From DATAQC01 sp046263055 (GTDB taxonomy: Bacteria > Actinomycetota > Acidimicrobiia > Acidimicrobiales > AC-14), in assembly GCA_046263055.1 (NCBI GenBank), contig JBHELO010000100.1, positions 1-7,218 of the forward strand: a DNA stretch of 7,218 nt. Direction: 5' to 3'. Shown one piece after another: positions 1-5,970 of this stretch (its first letter is position 1; every line of letters starts with the position of its first letter). A program made the translations under genes and the position numbers. The notes below the pieces were generated by a model that worked only from the letters and a program-made list of their open reading frames with translations, searched no databases and was not told the origin of the DNA.

Positions 1-2
1 AC

Positions 3-140
3 GCTTCGTCGTCCGGCATCATCGCCCTGACCGTTGGCCTCGGCGCCCTCGGCCTGGCCCTGTTCGGCGCTGGCTTCATCGCCTTCGTCCGTCAGGCCCG
101 CCGCCGTGACGTCCCCGTCACCGCTCAGGTCCGCAAGTAG
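3..140 (+). CDS. C-terminal end of a membrane-anchored protein (5' truncated by window)
   Basis: Only the last 45 codons are present, ending in TAG at 138-140. The visible peptide has a short Ser-rich lead, one strongly hydrophobic stretch of about 22 residues rich in Gly, Ala and Leu (IIALTVGLGALGLALFGAGF), then FVRQARRR and a short polar tail ending QVRK. A single hydrophobic span followed by an Arg cluster is typical of a C-terminal membrane anchor of an exported protein, with the basic tail left in the cytoplasm. Whether the exported domain carries a sortase signal or belongs to a named family cannot be seen, because it lies left of the window. I do not assign a function. The frame is convincing because it stays open from the window edge and uses GC-rich third positions. 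Confidence 0.6.
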   Translation, partial: ASSSGIIALTVGLGALGLALFGAGFIAFVRQARRRDVPVTAQVRK

Positions 141-161
141 CAGTCGAGCGTCACTGAAGCA

Positions 162-240
162 CTGAGCTTCCAAGAGCCCCGAGCCTTCCAAGCGCCCTGA
201 GCTCCCGAGAAGTCCTGAGCTTCCGAGAAGTCCTGAGCTT
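162..240. repeat. Degenerate tandem repeat, unit about 18 bp
   Basis: Units starting CTGAGCTTCC recur head to tail. Copies at 197-214 and 215-232 are 18 bp each and differ at one base (CTGAGCTCCC versus CTGAGCTTCC, both followed by GAGAAGTC). A third copy is cut short at 233-240. More diverged copies at about 162-180 and 181-196 share the gagc(c)ttccaag core. The array lies between the stop of the first gene and the hairpin at 263-299. It looks like replication-slippage sequence; no function is evident. Confidence 0.6.
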
Positions 241-262
241 CACCAGCGCGCAGCACTCAGCA

Positions 263-299
263 CGACGCCGGGCTCCCCGAGAAGGGGCGCCCGGCGTCG
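263..299 (+). terminator. Strong GC hairpin, probable transcription terminator of the upstream gene
   Basis: An 11-bp perfect inverted repeat (CGACGCCGGGC at 263-273, GCCCGGCGTCG at 289-299) encloses a loop that can itself form CCCC/GGGG (275-278 with 284-287). It lies about 120 bp after the stop at 140. No T-tract follows, which is common for high-GC actinobacterial terminators, so the call rests on stem strength and position. It could also act as a 5' leader structure for the lipoprotein gene that follows closely. Confidence 0.6.
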
Positions 300-306
300 G
301 CGCGTC

Positions 307-439
307 AGGAGGCCAAGCCCGAGGCCGAGGCCGGCTCGTCCTCGTCGCCCTCCTGGCCACGCTGGCCACCGTCGCCGCCGGGTGCTCGGGCGGGTCATCG
401 GGCGGACCGGCGCCGGAGGACAGCCCTACCCGCTCCGCC
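307..439 (+). other. Shine-Dalgarno plus lipoprotein signal peptide coding sequence with no recognisable start codon
   Basis: A perfect AGGAGG is at 307-312. In the frame of the solute-binding protein, the sequence from about 317 encodes a classic lipoprotein leader: an Arg-rich n-region (RGRGR), a hydrophobic core (LVLVALLATLATV), a lipobox-like AAGC with the Cys codon at 383-385, then a Gly/Ser linker. The frame is open from 158 onward, yet no in-frame ATG, GTG or TTG occurs before 440. By spacing from the Shine-Dalgarno the start should be near 317-322, where codons read GCC and CGA. Either a start codon was lost by mutation, a very unusual codon is used, or the assembly has an error. The signal peptide is therefore real by composition but not explained by standard initiation. 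Confidence 0.6.
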
Positions 440-1930
440 GTGCAGGACCTCCGGGTGGCCGTGGGCGACGACCCGTTCCTCGCCGCCGGCGCCAACGGTG
501 CCCCCAGCTACAACCTGGGGCTGCTCAGCGCCGGGCCCGACCCCGGGATCTTCGAGACCCTCACCCAGCTGACCCCCGACTTCGGGGTGGCTGGCGGCCT
601 GGCCCTGCGATGGGAGTCGCCCGACCCCGCCACCTGGCGCTTCTTCCTCCGCCCGGGGGTCACCTTCCACAACGGCGCCCCGTTCAACGCCGCCGCCGTG
701 GTGAGCACCCTGGAGACGGTGGCCAAGCGCCAGACCCGTCCACGCGGCCTCGACCCCGGGGCGGCCACCGCCACCGCCGACGACGTGGTGGAGGTCCACC
801 TCAGCATGCCCAACGCCCGCCTGCCCGAGCAGCTGGCCAACCCCACCATGGCCATGGTGGCGCCGGGGACGTCGGCAGGGGCAGGGCCCGACCCGGCCAC
901 CACCGCCACCGGCACCGGGCCGTTCCGCTTCGACTCCTACTCGGCCAAGAACCTGCTCAAGGTGGTGGCCAACGACCACTGGTGGGGCGGCAAGCCCCAG
1001 CTGTCGAGCATCACCTTCCGGTTCGGTCCCGAGTCCGACGCCAGCCGCCTCCTGGCCACCCGCCAGGTGGAGCTCGTCGGCCAGGTGGCCTACGAGTCCC
1101 TGGCCAAGGTGTCGGGGCGCACTGACCACCCGGTGGCGTCCCCGCCCGCCCGCCCCACCTACCTGCTGCTCAACACCGGCGGGATCGACCAGTGGACGAC
1201 GCTCAAGGACGACGCCGTGCGCAAGGCCATCGAGCTGGCGCTCGACCGCCGGGCGGTGGCCCGCATGGGCTGGCCCGACGATGGCGACCCCAGCGACACG
1301 CTCATCCCACCCCAGGTCCTGGGTTCGGCCGCCGACCGCGTCCGCCTGCCCGGCACCGACCCGGCTGCCGCCGGGCACCTCCTCGACCAGGCGGGGTGGA
1401 CGGCCGGCCCCGACGGCGTCCGCACCAAGGACGGCCGTCCGCTGAGCCTCTCGCTGATGCTGGCCCGCCCGCCCGAGGAGAAGGCGGCGGCCGACGAGCT
1501 GGTGGCCGAGCTGGGCCGGGTCGGCATCACGGTCAGCGTGACCGACCCCAGCCCGGACTCGCCGTTCGTCCGGGTGAACAACGCCACCTACGACCTCTTC
1601 CTCACCACCTCCGCGCAGGACGACGCCAACCCCTGCGCCCTGTGCCGGTTCTTCTCCATCCGCCCCGGCGGCCAGCTCACCTACTCGGGCACGGTCGGCG
1701 GCGGCCCCAAGGCCGACGACCTGTTCGACACCGCCTACGCGGCCCCCTCCATCGACACCGCCCGGCGCACCGCCGCCGACCTAATGCAGGTCGTCACCGT
1801 CGACCGGGTGACGGCGATCCCCCTCGCCACCCTCCGCACGGAGTGGCTGGTGTCGCCCCGAGTCCAGGGCTTCACCGCCACGCCCCTCGGTGGCGCCCAG
1901 ACCTGGGACCGGGTGTACCTCACCCCGTGA
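440..1930 (+). CDS. Family 5 extracellular solute-binding protein (peptide/nickel-type ABC transporter lipoprotein)
   Basis: This is a substrate-binding subunit of a peptide/nickel/oligopeptide-type ABC importer (SBP_bac_5 family), expected to be lipid-anchored outside the membrane. Numbered from the GTG at 440 (496 residues), family hallmarks are the WRFFLRPGVTFHNGAPF block at residues 66-82, TGTGPFRF at 157-164 followed by a WWGGKP segment near 181, and the AVRKAIELALDRRAVA helix at 259-274. The C-terminus (GFTATPLGGAQTWDRV) is also family-like. GTG 440 is the first conventional start, but the lipoprotein leader lies in frame upstream (about 317-439), so the native protein probably begins near 317-322 with about 40 more residues. 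No permease or ATPase genes are adjacent, so it appears to be an orphan binding protein. A CALC motif at residues 399-402 could form a disulfide. The ligand cannot be deduced. The gene converges on the minus-strand operon. Confidence 0.9.
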   Translation: MQDLRVAVGDDPFLAAGANGAPSYNLGLLSAGPDPGIFETLTQLTPDFGVAGGLALRWESPDPATWRFFLRPGVTFHNGAPFNAAAVVSTLETVAKRQTRPRGLDPGAATATADDVVEVHLSMPNARLPEQLANPTMAMVAPGTSAGAGPDPATTATGTGPFRFDSYSAKNLLKVVANDHWWGGKPQLSSITFRFGPESDASRLLATRQVELVGQVAYESLAKVSGRTDHPVASPPARPTYLLLNTGGIDQWTTLKDDAVRKAIELALDRRAVARMGWPDDGDPSDTLIPPQVLGSAADRVRLPGTDPAAAGHLLDQAGWTAGPDGVRTKDGRPLSLSLMLARPPEEKAAADELVAELGRVGITVSVTDPSPDSPFVRVNNATYDLFLTTSAQDDANPCALCRFFSIRPGGQLTYSGTVGGGPKADDLFDTAYAAPSIDTARRTAADLMQVVTVDRVTAIPLATLRTEWLVSPRVQGFTATPLGGAQTWDRVYLTP

Positions 1931-2001
1931 TCTCGGCGGGGCCGGCGGCGTCCCCCTGACACCTTCAAGCCCCGTCTGGGCGGTCCCCGTTCACGCCGAC
2001 C

Positions 2002-2673
2002 TCAGTCTTCGAAAAGGCTGGGGTCCCAATGGACTGCGGTCCACAGGAGGGCGAAGCCGAGCACGGCGACGGCGGCGGTGGTGTGGTAGATCGTGCCCGG
2101 CCAGGGGGCCTCGCCCCGGGTGGCCTGGGCCACCAGGGGGACGTGGGTGGCAACCATCCAGAGGCCGGTCAGGACCAGGACCAGGCCGGCGACGAACTGG
2201 AAGGCGCCGTTGCGGGGACCGCCCCGCTGCTGCACGAGGAGGGCGGCGCCGCACACGATGAGCACCACCAGGCCCGGCATGACGTGGTCGGCGATTTCCA
2301 CCGAGTTCTTGGTGTTGAGGGCCGGGGTCAGGAAATGGGGGAGGGCGGCCCAGGTTGCCACCACGAGCCCGACGAACGGCAGCCACGGGGGTGCCGCCGG
2401 GCGGCCGACGGTGGCCGCCGGGGCCCGGCCGGAAACGGGCGCCGCCCGACCGGCGGTGGCGTCGTTCCGCCCGCCCCGCCCGCCGCCGCCCGCCCCGGGG
2501 GCTTTTCCGCCGCCGCGCCGGCCCTCGGCCCTCTTGCCGTCGCCGGGGCGGGGCGTGGTGCTGGAGGCGGGCGCGGTCCTGGGGCCGGGTGATGCCGTCC
2601 GCCTCTTGGCCGCCGGACGGGTGGGAGGCCGGGCCTGAGCCGGGCGGCGGGGCGCCTCGGGGGCGTCGGCCAC
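2002..2673 (-). CDS. Four-helix membrane protein with long disordered N-terminus, function unknown
   Basis: The 223-residue protein begins with about 95 residues of low-complexity Arg/Pro/Ala/Gly sequence, presumably disordered and cytoplasmic. Four hydrophobic segments follow at roughly 97-115, 131-148, 158-176 and 196-214. The two helix pairs look related: each has a Trp-containing first helix (VVATWAALPHFL, LTGLWMVATHVPL), a polar loop of about 15-20 residues and a second Gly/Val-rich helix. This suggests an internal duplication, loosely reminiscent of SPW-type small membrane proteins, though I cannot confirm membership. The GTG start at 2673 lies 5 bp after the stop of the preceding ATPase gene, which supports this start and co-transcription. 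By context it could be a membrane partner of the two CooC-like ATPases; this is inference only. Another possibility is a shorter protein starting within the low-complexity region. Confidence 0.75.
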   Translation of the reverse strand: MADAPEAPRRPAQARPPTRPAAKRRTASPGPRTAPASSTTPRPGDGKRAEGRRGGGKAPGAGGGGRGGRNDATAGRAAPVSGRAPAATVGRPAAPPWLPFVGLVVATWAALPHFLTPALNTKNSVEIADHVMPGLVVLIVCGAALLVQQRGGPRNGAFQFVAGLVLVLTGLWMVATHVPLVAQATRGEAPWPGTIYHTTAAVAVLGFALLWTAVHWDPSLFED

Positions 2674-2678
2674 CGGCG

Positions 2679-3413
2679 CTAGCCGGCCGGGGTCAGGCTC
2701 TCGGCCAGGCCGACCAGGGCCCGCACCGCGGGGGCGTCGGGGGCGAGGTCGATCGGGGCCACGCCCTTGCGGTCGGCCTCCACGATCTTGGGGTCGTCGG
2801 GCACGCCCACGACCTCGCAGCCGGGGAACGCGGAGCGGACGATCTCCAGGTCGGCGTCGCCCCGCAGCCGGTTGGCAACCACCACCACCCGGGTGACGGC
2901 GCGCTCGCGCGCCAGGTCCACGGCCCGCATCCCCACCTCCACCGACTTGGGCGTGGGCTCCACCACCACCAGCACGGTGTCCACCCGCTGCTCGGAGAGG
3001 CGGGTCAGGGTGCCGACGCCGGCCTCGAAGTCGGCGACCACCACGTCATTCGGGAACTCGACGGATCCGAGCAACTGCTCGGGGGACAAGCCACATCAGA
3101 GTCAGCCGGGTTCGGGGTTGTCGATGCGGCTGACCACCGCCAGGCGAACCCCGTCGGGCCCCTCCGAGCCGTAGCGCTCGATCACCGTGTCCCAGGACGG
3201 GGCGTGCTCGGCCTCGCCCTCGTCGAGGGCCTGGCGCATGGACACCAGCCGCTCGGTCTCCTCGTCACCCACGCCCAGGGAGATGCCCAGGTTGGGGTTG
3301 GAGTCGCAGTCCAGGGCCACGACCGACTTCCCGGTCCGGGCCAGGCTGCGGGCCACCACCGACGACGTCGTCGTCTTGCCCGATCCGCCCTTGCCCACCA
3401 CAGCCAGCTTCAA
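2679..3413 (-). CDS. CooC/MinD-like ATPase with two in-frame TGA codons at the CxC metal site; candidate selenoprotein (alternatively a pseudogene)
   Basis: Read through two TGAs, this is one 244-residue SIMIBI-class P-loop ATPase of the CooC (nickel insertion) type. It has a deviant Walker A KGGSGKTT at residues 8-15, DCDSNPNL at 35-42, a switch II DFEAG at 128-132, VVVEPTPKS near 154 and a nucleotide-base motif VANRL near 180. The TGAs are at 3102-3104 (residue 104) and 3096-3098 (residue 106), giving PEPG-U-L-U-C-G-L. No frameshift is needed. In CooC of Carboxydothermus the metal-binding CxC pair is at residues 112/114, so the TGAs fall on the expected ligands. The TTG start at 3413 has AAGGTGG (3421-3427) 7 nt upstream. 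A SECIS-like hairpin follows the second TGA. The gene lies 57 bp after its paralogue and 5 bp before a membrane protein gene. Standard translation would yield only residues 1-103, or a second piece from TTG 3089. Decay by two nonsense mutations remains the alternative. Confidence 0.7.
3067..3098 (-). promoter_or_regulatory. Candidate bacterial SECIS element after the second TGA
   Basis: On the minus strand, 13 nt after the TGA at 3098-3096, CCGAGC (3082-3077) pairs perfectly with GCTCGG (3072-3067) around a four-base AGTT loop (3076-3073). The loop starts 20 nt after this TGA and 26 nt after the first. Bacterial SECIS elements, such as that of E. coli fdhF, have a short stem within the coding sequence and an apical loop with GU about 19-21 nt after the UGA, and this fits. 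The stem is short, and such hairpins are common by chance in GC-rich DNA, so the element is supportive rather than decisive. Confidence 0.5.
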
Positions 3414-3420
3414 CGCAGTG

Positions 3421-3427
3421 CCACCTT
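3421..3427 (-). promoter_or_regulatory. Ribosome binding site fixing the TTG start of the TGA-containing ATPase
   Basis: On the minus strand AAGGTGG lies 7 nt before the TTG at 3413-3411. The peptide from this TTG begins KLAVVGKGGSGK, placing the Walker A loop right at the N-terminus as in CooC/MinD proteins. This supports the unusual TTG as the true start. Confidence 0.6.
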
Positions 3428-3470
3428 CTCGGCTCGTGCACGGGGCGGAGCGATCACAGCAGCATCGCGG

Positions 3471-4232
3471 TCACCGCACCATCTGTTCGGACAGGACGTC
3501 CGCCAGCAACTCTACCGCCTGCACCGCCGGGCAGTCAGGGGCGGCGTCGAGAGGTGCCAGCCGCCGGCGCTCAGCATCGGCGAGGGCCTCGTCCCACGGC
3601 ACGGTGGCCACCACCTCCAGGCCCGTCCGGCGGGCCACCAGCTCGGCGTCGCCCGGCTCCCGGGCCTTGCTCACCACCGCCACCACCCGCTGGGGGCCGC
3701 TCTCCAGCTGAGCCATGCGGGCCAGGCGCCGGCCGGAGAGCATCGAGTGGGCGGTGGGCTCCACCACCACCAGCACCGTCTGGGCGAAGTTGCCCCACCC
3801 GGTGAACGCCTGGCGGGTGCCGCCGGGCAGGTCGCCGATCACGTTCCACTCGTCGGCCGGGAGGTCCCGCACGATCTGGAGGAAGGCGAGCTGGGACCGC
3901 CACAGGTTGGTGTTGGCGCCCCCCACCTTGCCGAACTGGAGGAAGCGCACGCCGTCGGGAGCGGGGACGGCGTAGCGCTCGACTGCCTCGGCCGCCCCCA
4001 GGCCGGGTCGGAGCCGGAACCGGGGCCCCGTCTCGCCCTCCTTCCGCTCCACGACGGCGTCGTCGGGGATGGGGGCGTCCTCGGACTCCAGGCCCAGGGA
4101 GAAGGCCAGGCCCGGGAGGGGGTCGGAGTCCACCGCCAGCACGGACGTGCCCCGCCGGGCCAGGGCCCGGGCGAAGGTGCCGGCGATCGCCGACTTGCCG
4201 GCCCCGCCCTTGCCCACGAACGCCACCTTCAC
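3471..4232 (-). CDS. CooC/MinD-like P-loop ATPase lacking the CxC metal motif
   Basis: A 253-residue SIMIBI ATPase, cytosolic and probably dimeric. It has the deviant Walker A KGGAGKS at residues 8-14, the DSD motif at 35-37, a switch II with DLPGG at 134-138 in place of the DxEAG of typical CooC, and VVVEPTAHS near 155-163. It shares overall layout and several blocks (PDGVR near 92, VVVEPT, LAPLDAAPD versus APIDLAPD) with the adjacent ATPase, so the two are paralogues. The region where the partner carries the TGA pair has no Cys here; the only cysteine is Cys234. GTG 4232 is preferred over an upstream start because the peptide then begins directly with KVAFVGKGG, and GGGGAGG-like Shine-Dalgarno sequence lies at 4237-4243. 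Its GTG overlaps the stop of the upstream broken gene (GTGA). A role in metallocofactor assembly, perhaps as a heterodimer with its neighbour, is inferred from family only. Confidence 0.85.
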   Translation of the reverse strand: MKVAFVGKGGAGKSAIAGTFARALARRGTSVLAVDSDPLPGLAFSLGLESEDAPIPDDAVVERKEGETGPRFRLRPGLGAAEAVERYAVPAPDGVRFLQFGKVGGANTNLWRSQLAFLQIVRDLPADEWNVIGDLPGGTRQAFTGWGNFAQTVLVVVEPTAHSMLSGRRLARMAQLESGPQRVVAVVSKAREPGDAELVARRTGLEVVATVPWDEALADAERRRLAPLDAAPDCPAVQAVELLADVLSEQMVR

Positions 4233-4634
4233 GATGCCTCCCCTTCCTCGTGCGGCCGGGGCCGCCTGGACGCGGCCACCGCCGCCACCCCGAACACCAC
4301 CAACCCGGCGATCATCGGCCATCGTCCCACCACCGGCACGGCGGCGGGCTGGCGAATCGATGTGAACGCCACATCTTGGCGCTCGGTGGCCTCGCTGCCC
4401 AACCGGCTGTCGGCCCGTCGGAGGCGAAGGCCACGTCGGGGGCGGGGCGGTCGAGGCCGGGGGCAGGGGCAGGGCGGTGGGTGCCCACGTCCCGCCGCCG
4501 TCCAAGCTGGACTGGATGGCGGCCGAGAACCCGGGGCGGTCCACCCGGTAGGACACCACTCGGTTGTCCGGCCGGCGGGGGTTGCGAGCGAGCGAGGGGG
4601 AGGTGTCCTCCTCGATCGGTGACCCCCGGTCCAC
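4229..4634 (-). pseudogene. Remnant of a sialidase/BNR-like exported protein with C-terminal membrane anchor
   Basis: Recognisable pieces are scattered over three frames. The first (about 4634-4460) reads SPSLARNPRRPDNRVVSYRV followed by IQSSLDGGGTW, the Asp-box style (S-x-D-G-G-x-T-W) first blade of a BNR/sialidase-like propeller. The next (about 4460-4415) continues in another frame as GLDRPAPDVAFASDG. The third (about 4415-4229) reads DSRLGSEATERQDVAFTS, the typical last blade, then a hydrophobic span (MIAGLVVFGVAAVAAS), RRPRP and a TGA stop at 4229-4231. Family members have several blades and are usually over 300 residues, so most of the centre is missing. At least one single-base frameshift lies in a C-run near 4457-4460 and a deletion junction near 4415. 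No signal peptide is visible at the 5' end, so that may also be lost. The stop overlaps the GTG of the ATPase gene, a trace of translational coupling. Confidence 0.6.
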
Positions 4635-4667
4635 TCTACCGAGGGCCCGGCGGGCGCAGGCCGGGCG

Positions 4668-5297
4668 CTACCGGCGGGCCAGGCCGCGGAGGTGGACGTC
4701 GACGATGTGGTCGACGATCACGTCGAAGTCGGGCCACGGGAACCCGGGGGACGAGATCAGCAGCGACGTGAGGCCGTGGAACGCGGCCCACAGCCCGGTG
4801 GCCACCAGCATGGGGTTGGCGGGGGCGAAGACGCCGGCCTCCAGGCACCTTGAGACGTCCTCCACCAGGTGGGTGAACGCCTGGGCGGCCGGGCGGTCGT
4901 CGTCCAGGCGGCGCGCCGGGTTGCGGACCATGAAGAGGATCCGGTAGTGCTCGGGGTTGTCGACCCCGAAGCGCACGTAGGCCCGGCTCTTGCGGCGCAG
5001 GGCGTCGAGGGGGCCGGAGGCGGCGGCCGCCGCCTCGGCCAGGATGGTGTCGAACTCGGCGAAGTGGCGGCCACAGACGTTGAGCAGCATCTCCGCCTTG
5101 TCGGTGAAGTGCAGGTAGATGGACGGGGGCGTCACGCCCACCGCGTCGGCCACCGCCCGGATGGACACCCGGTCGGCGTCTCCCGTCTCCACCAGCAGGC
5201 GCTCGGCGGCGTCGACGATCTCGTCGCGGAGGCGCTCGCCCTCGCCCCGCCGGGCTCGGGCCCGCCGATGCGGCGGCGCGGCGGCCCGGTCGGTCAC
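4668..5297 (-). CDS. TetR-family transcriptional regulator with WHG-type C-terminal domain
   Basis: A 209-residue dimeric DNA-binding repressor. The N-terminal TetR domain spans about residues 20-80; its helix-turn-helix reads VSIRAVADAVGVTPPSIYLHF at 44-64 (RAVADAVGV and PPSIYLHF are the conserved parts), followed by DKAEMLLNV. The C-terminal ligand domain contains GLWAAFHGL around residue 168-176, the W-x-x-x-HG signature of the WHG (TetR_C_33) class. The start is GTG at 5297, whose bases overlap the TGA of the upstream MMPL remnant (GTGA), so the pair was once translationally coupled. TetR genes next to MMPL transporters commonly control them in actinobacteria. Here the transporter is broken while the regulator is intact, so its present target is uncertain; the downstream operon is one candidate. 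The ligand is unknown. Confidence 0.88.
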   Translation of the reverse strand: MTDRAAAPPHRRARARRGEGERLRDEIVDAAERLLVETGDADRVSIRAVADAVGVTPPSIYLHFTDKAEMLLNVCGRHFAEFDTILAEAAAAASGPLDALRRKSRAYVRFGVDNPEHYRILFMVRNPARRLDDDRPAAQAFTHLVEDVSRCLEAGVFAPANPMLVATGLWAAFHGLTSLLISSPGFPWPDFDVIVDHIVDVHLRGLARR

Positions 5298-5970
5298 GGC
5301 TGCCGCCCCGAGGAGGCGGCGGGCCGGCCACCGCCGGGAACCGGTGGGAGGGCGGCGCCGGCGGGCGGGCGCTCACCCTCGGAGGTGCCGATCCGGGCCT
5401 GGAGGCGGCGGAGTGGGCCCGGCGCCCACCAGTCGAGTCCCAGGGCCACCAAGGCGATGAGTATTGGGATGGTCGTGGAGATGGTGCCAGTGGCCGTGAA
5501 GTTCAACGCTCCGGACAAATGCCCCCTCCTGGAACACCCACACCCACACCATGGCACCGAACGTGGCCGTCAGGCTGAGCAGGTTGACTGCCACCGCCTT
5601 GGCCGGCCGAGGATGCCACCCATGAGCAGAAAAAGTGCGACAAACGAGACGAGAGCGATGATCCCCCCGGCCAGGGGGGCACGGCCCCGAACAGCGACCG
5701 CTTGGAGCCCAAGTTGCGCCGAGGCGCCGCCCACCTCGACTCGGAAGGGGCGCGACCCTGGCCCGCCCACCCAGGAGCCGGTCCGGGCGTCCACCCGGGC
5801 CGCTCCGGGGGACCGCCCGAGGTCGGCCTCGATCTGGCTGCTGACCTGGCGGAACGCCTCTTCCGACCCACCGACGTGGACGGACACGGCGGAGACCACG
5901 CCCGGTCCGGTCGCCAGCCCGGCGGTGAACGCCGATAACCTACCGAAGCAGGCCACAACCGGGCCGGCCG
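5294..5970 (-). pseudogene. Decayed MMPL-family (RND-type) transporter
   Basis: Segments of an MMPL transporter occur in family order but in changing frames with large parts missing. VHVGGSEEAFRQVSSQIEAD (about 5885-5825) matches the first extracellular region. PFRVEVGGASAQL (about 5755-5715), then SKRSLFGAV in a second frame, then PLAGGIIALVSFVALFLLMG back in the first frame, match the start of the second membrane half. AKAVAVNLLSLTATFGAMVW (about 5605-5550) lies in a third frame. A shift in a G-run near 5523-5528 leads to HLSGALNFTATGTISTTIPI, which jumps directly to LDWWAPGPLRRLQARIG, the usual C-terminus. Intact MMPL proteins are typically 700 or more residues; this remnant could encode about 220. 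The region between the two halves and the segment before WWAP are deleted. Its TGA (5294-5296) overlaps the TetR start. No convincing 5' start is visible. Confidence 0.7.

Noticed and set aside
1931..2001. Bidirectional terminator between the convergent genes
   Set aside because: Only 4-bp GC stems were found (for example GCCC/GGGC near 1970-1982) with no T-run; not strong enough to call.
2679..3089. A separate gene starting at TTG 3089
   Set aside because: Its sequence begins mid-domain, lacks a P-loop, and continues the ATPase at 3102-3413 in the same frame across the two TGAs. It is better read as the second half of one protein.
2679..3413. Genome-wide reassignment of TGA to an amino acid
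   Set aside because: Several genes in the window end in TGA at sensible places (1928-1930, 2002-2004, 3471-3473), and Trp is encoded by TGG throughout.
2355..4622. Very long plus-strand open frame of about 755 codons
   Set aside because: It is antisense to the well-supported ATPases and membrane protein, has low-complexity Arg/Gly/His/Pro composition and matches no family; such frames are typical of very GC-rich DNA.
4233..4634. N-terminal extension of the ATPase up to a GTG at 4634
   Set aside because: The extension would place a sialidase-like fragment in front of the P-loop and passes through a frame change in the real content. The GTG at 4232 has a Shine-Dalgarno and puts Walker A at the usual place.
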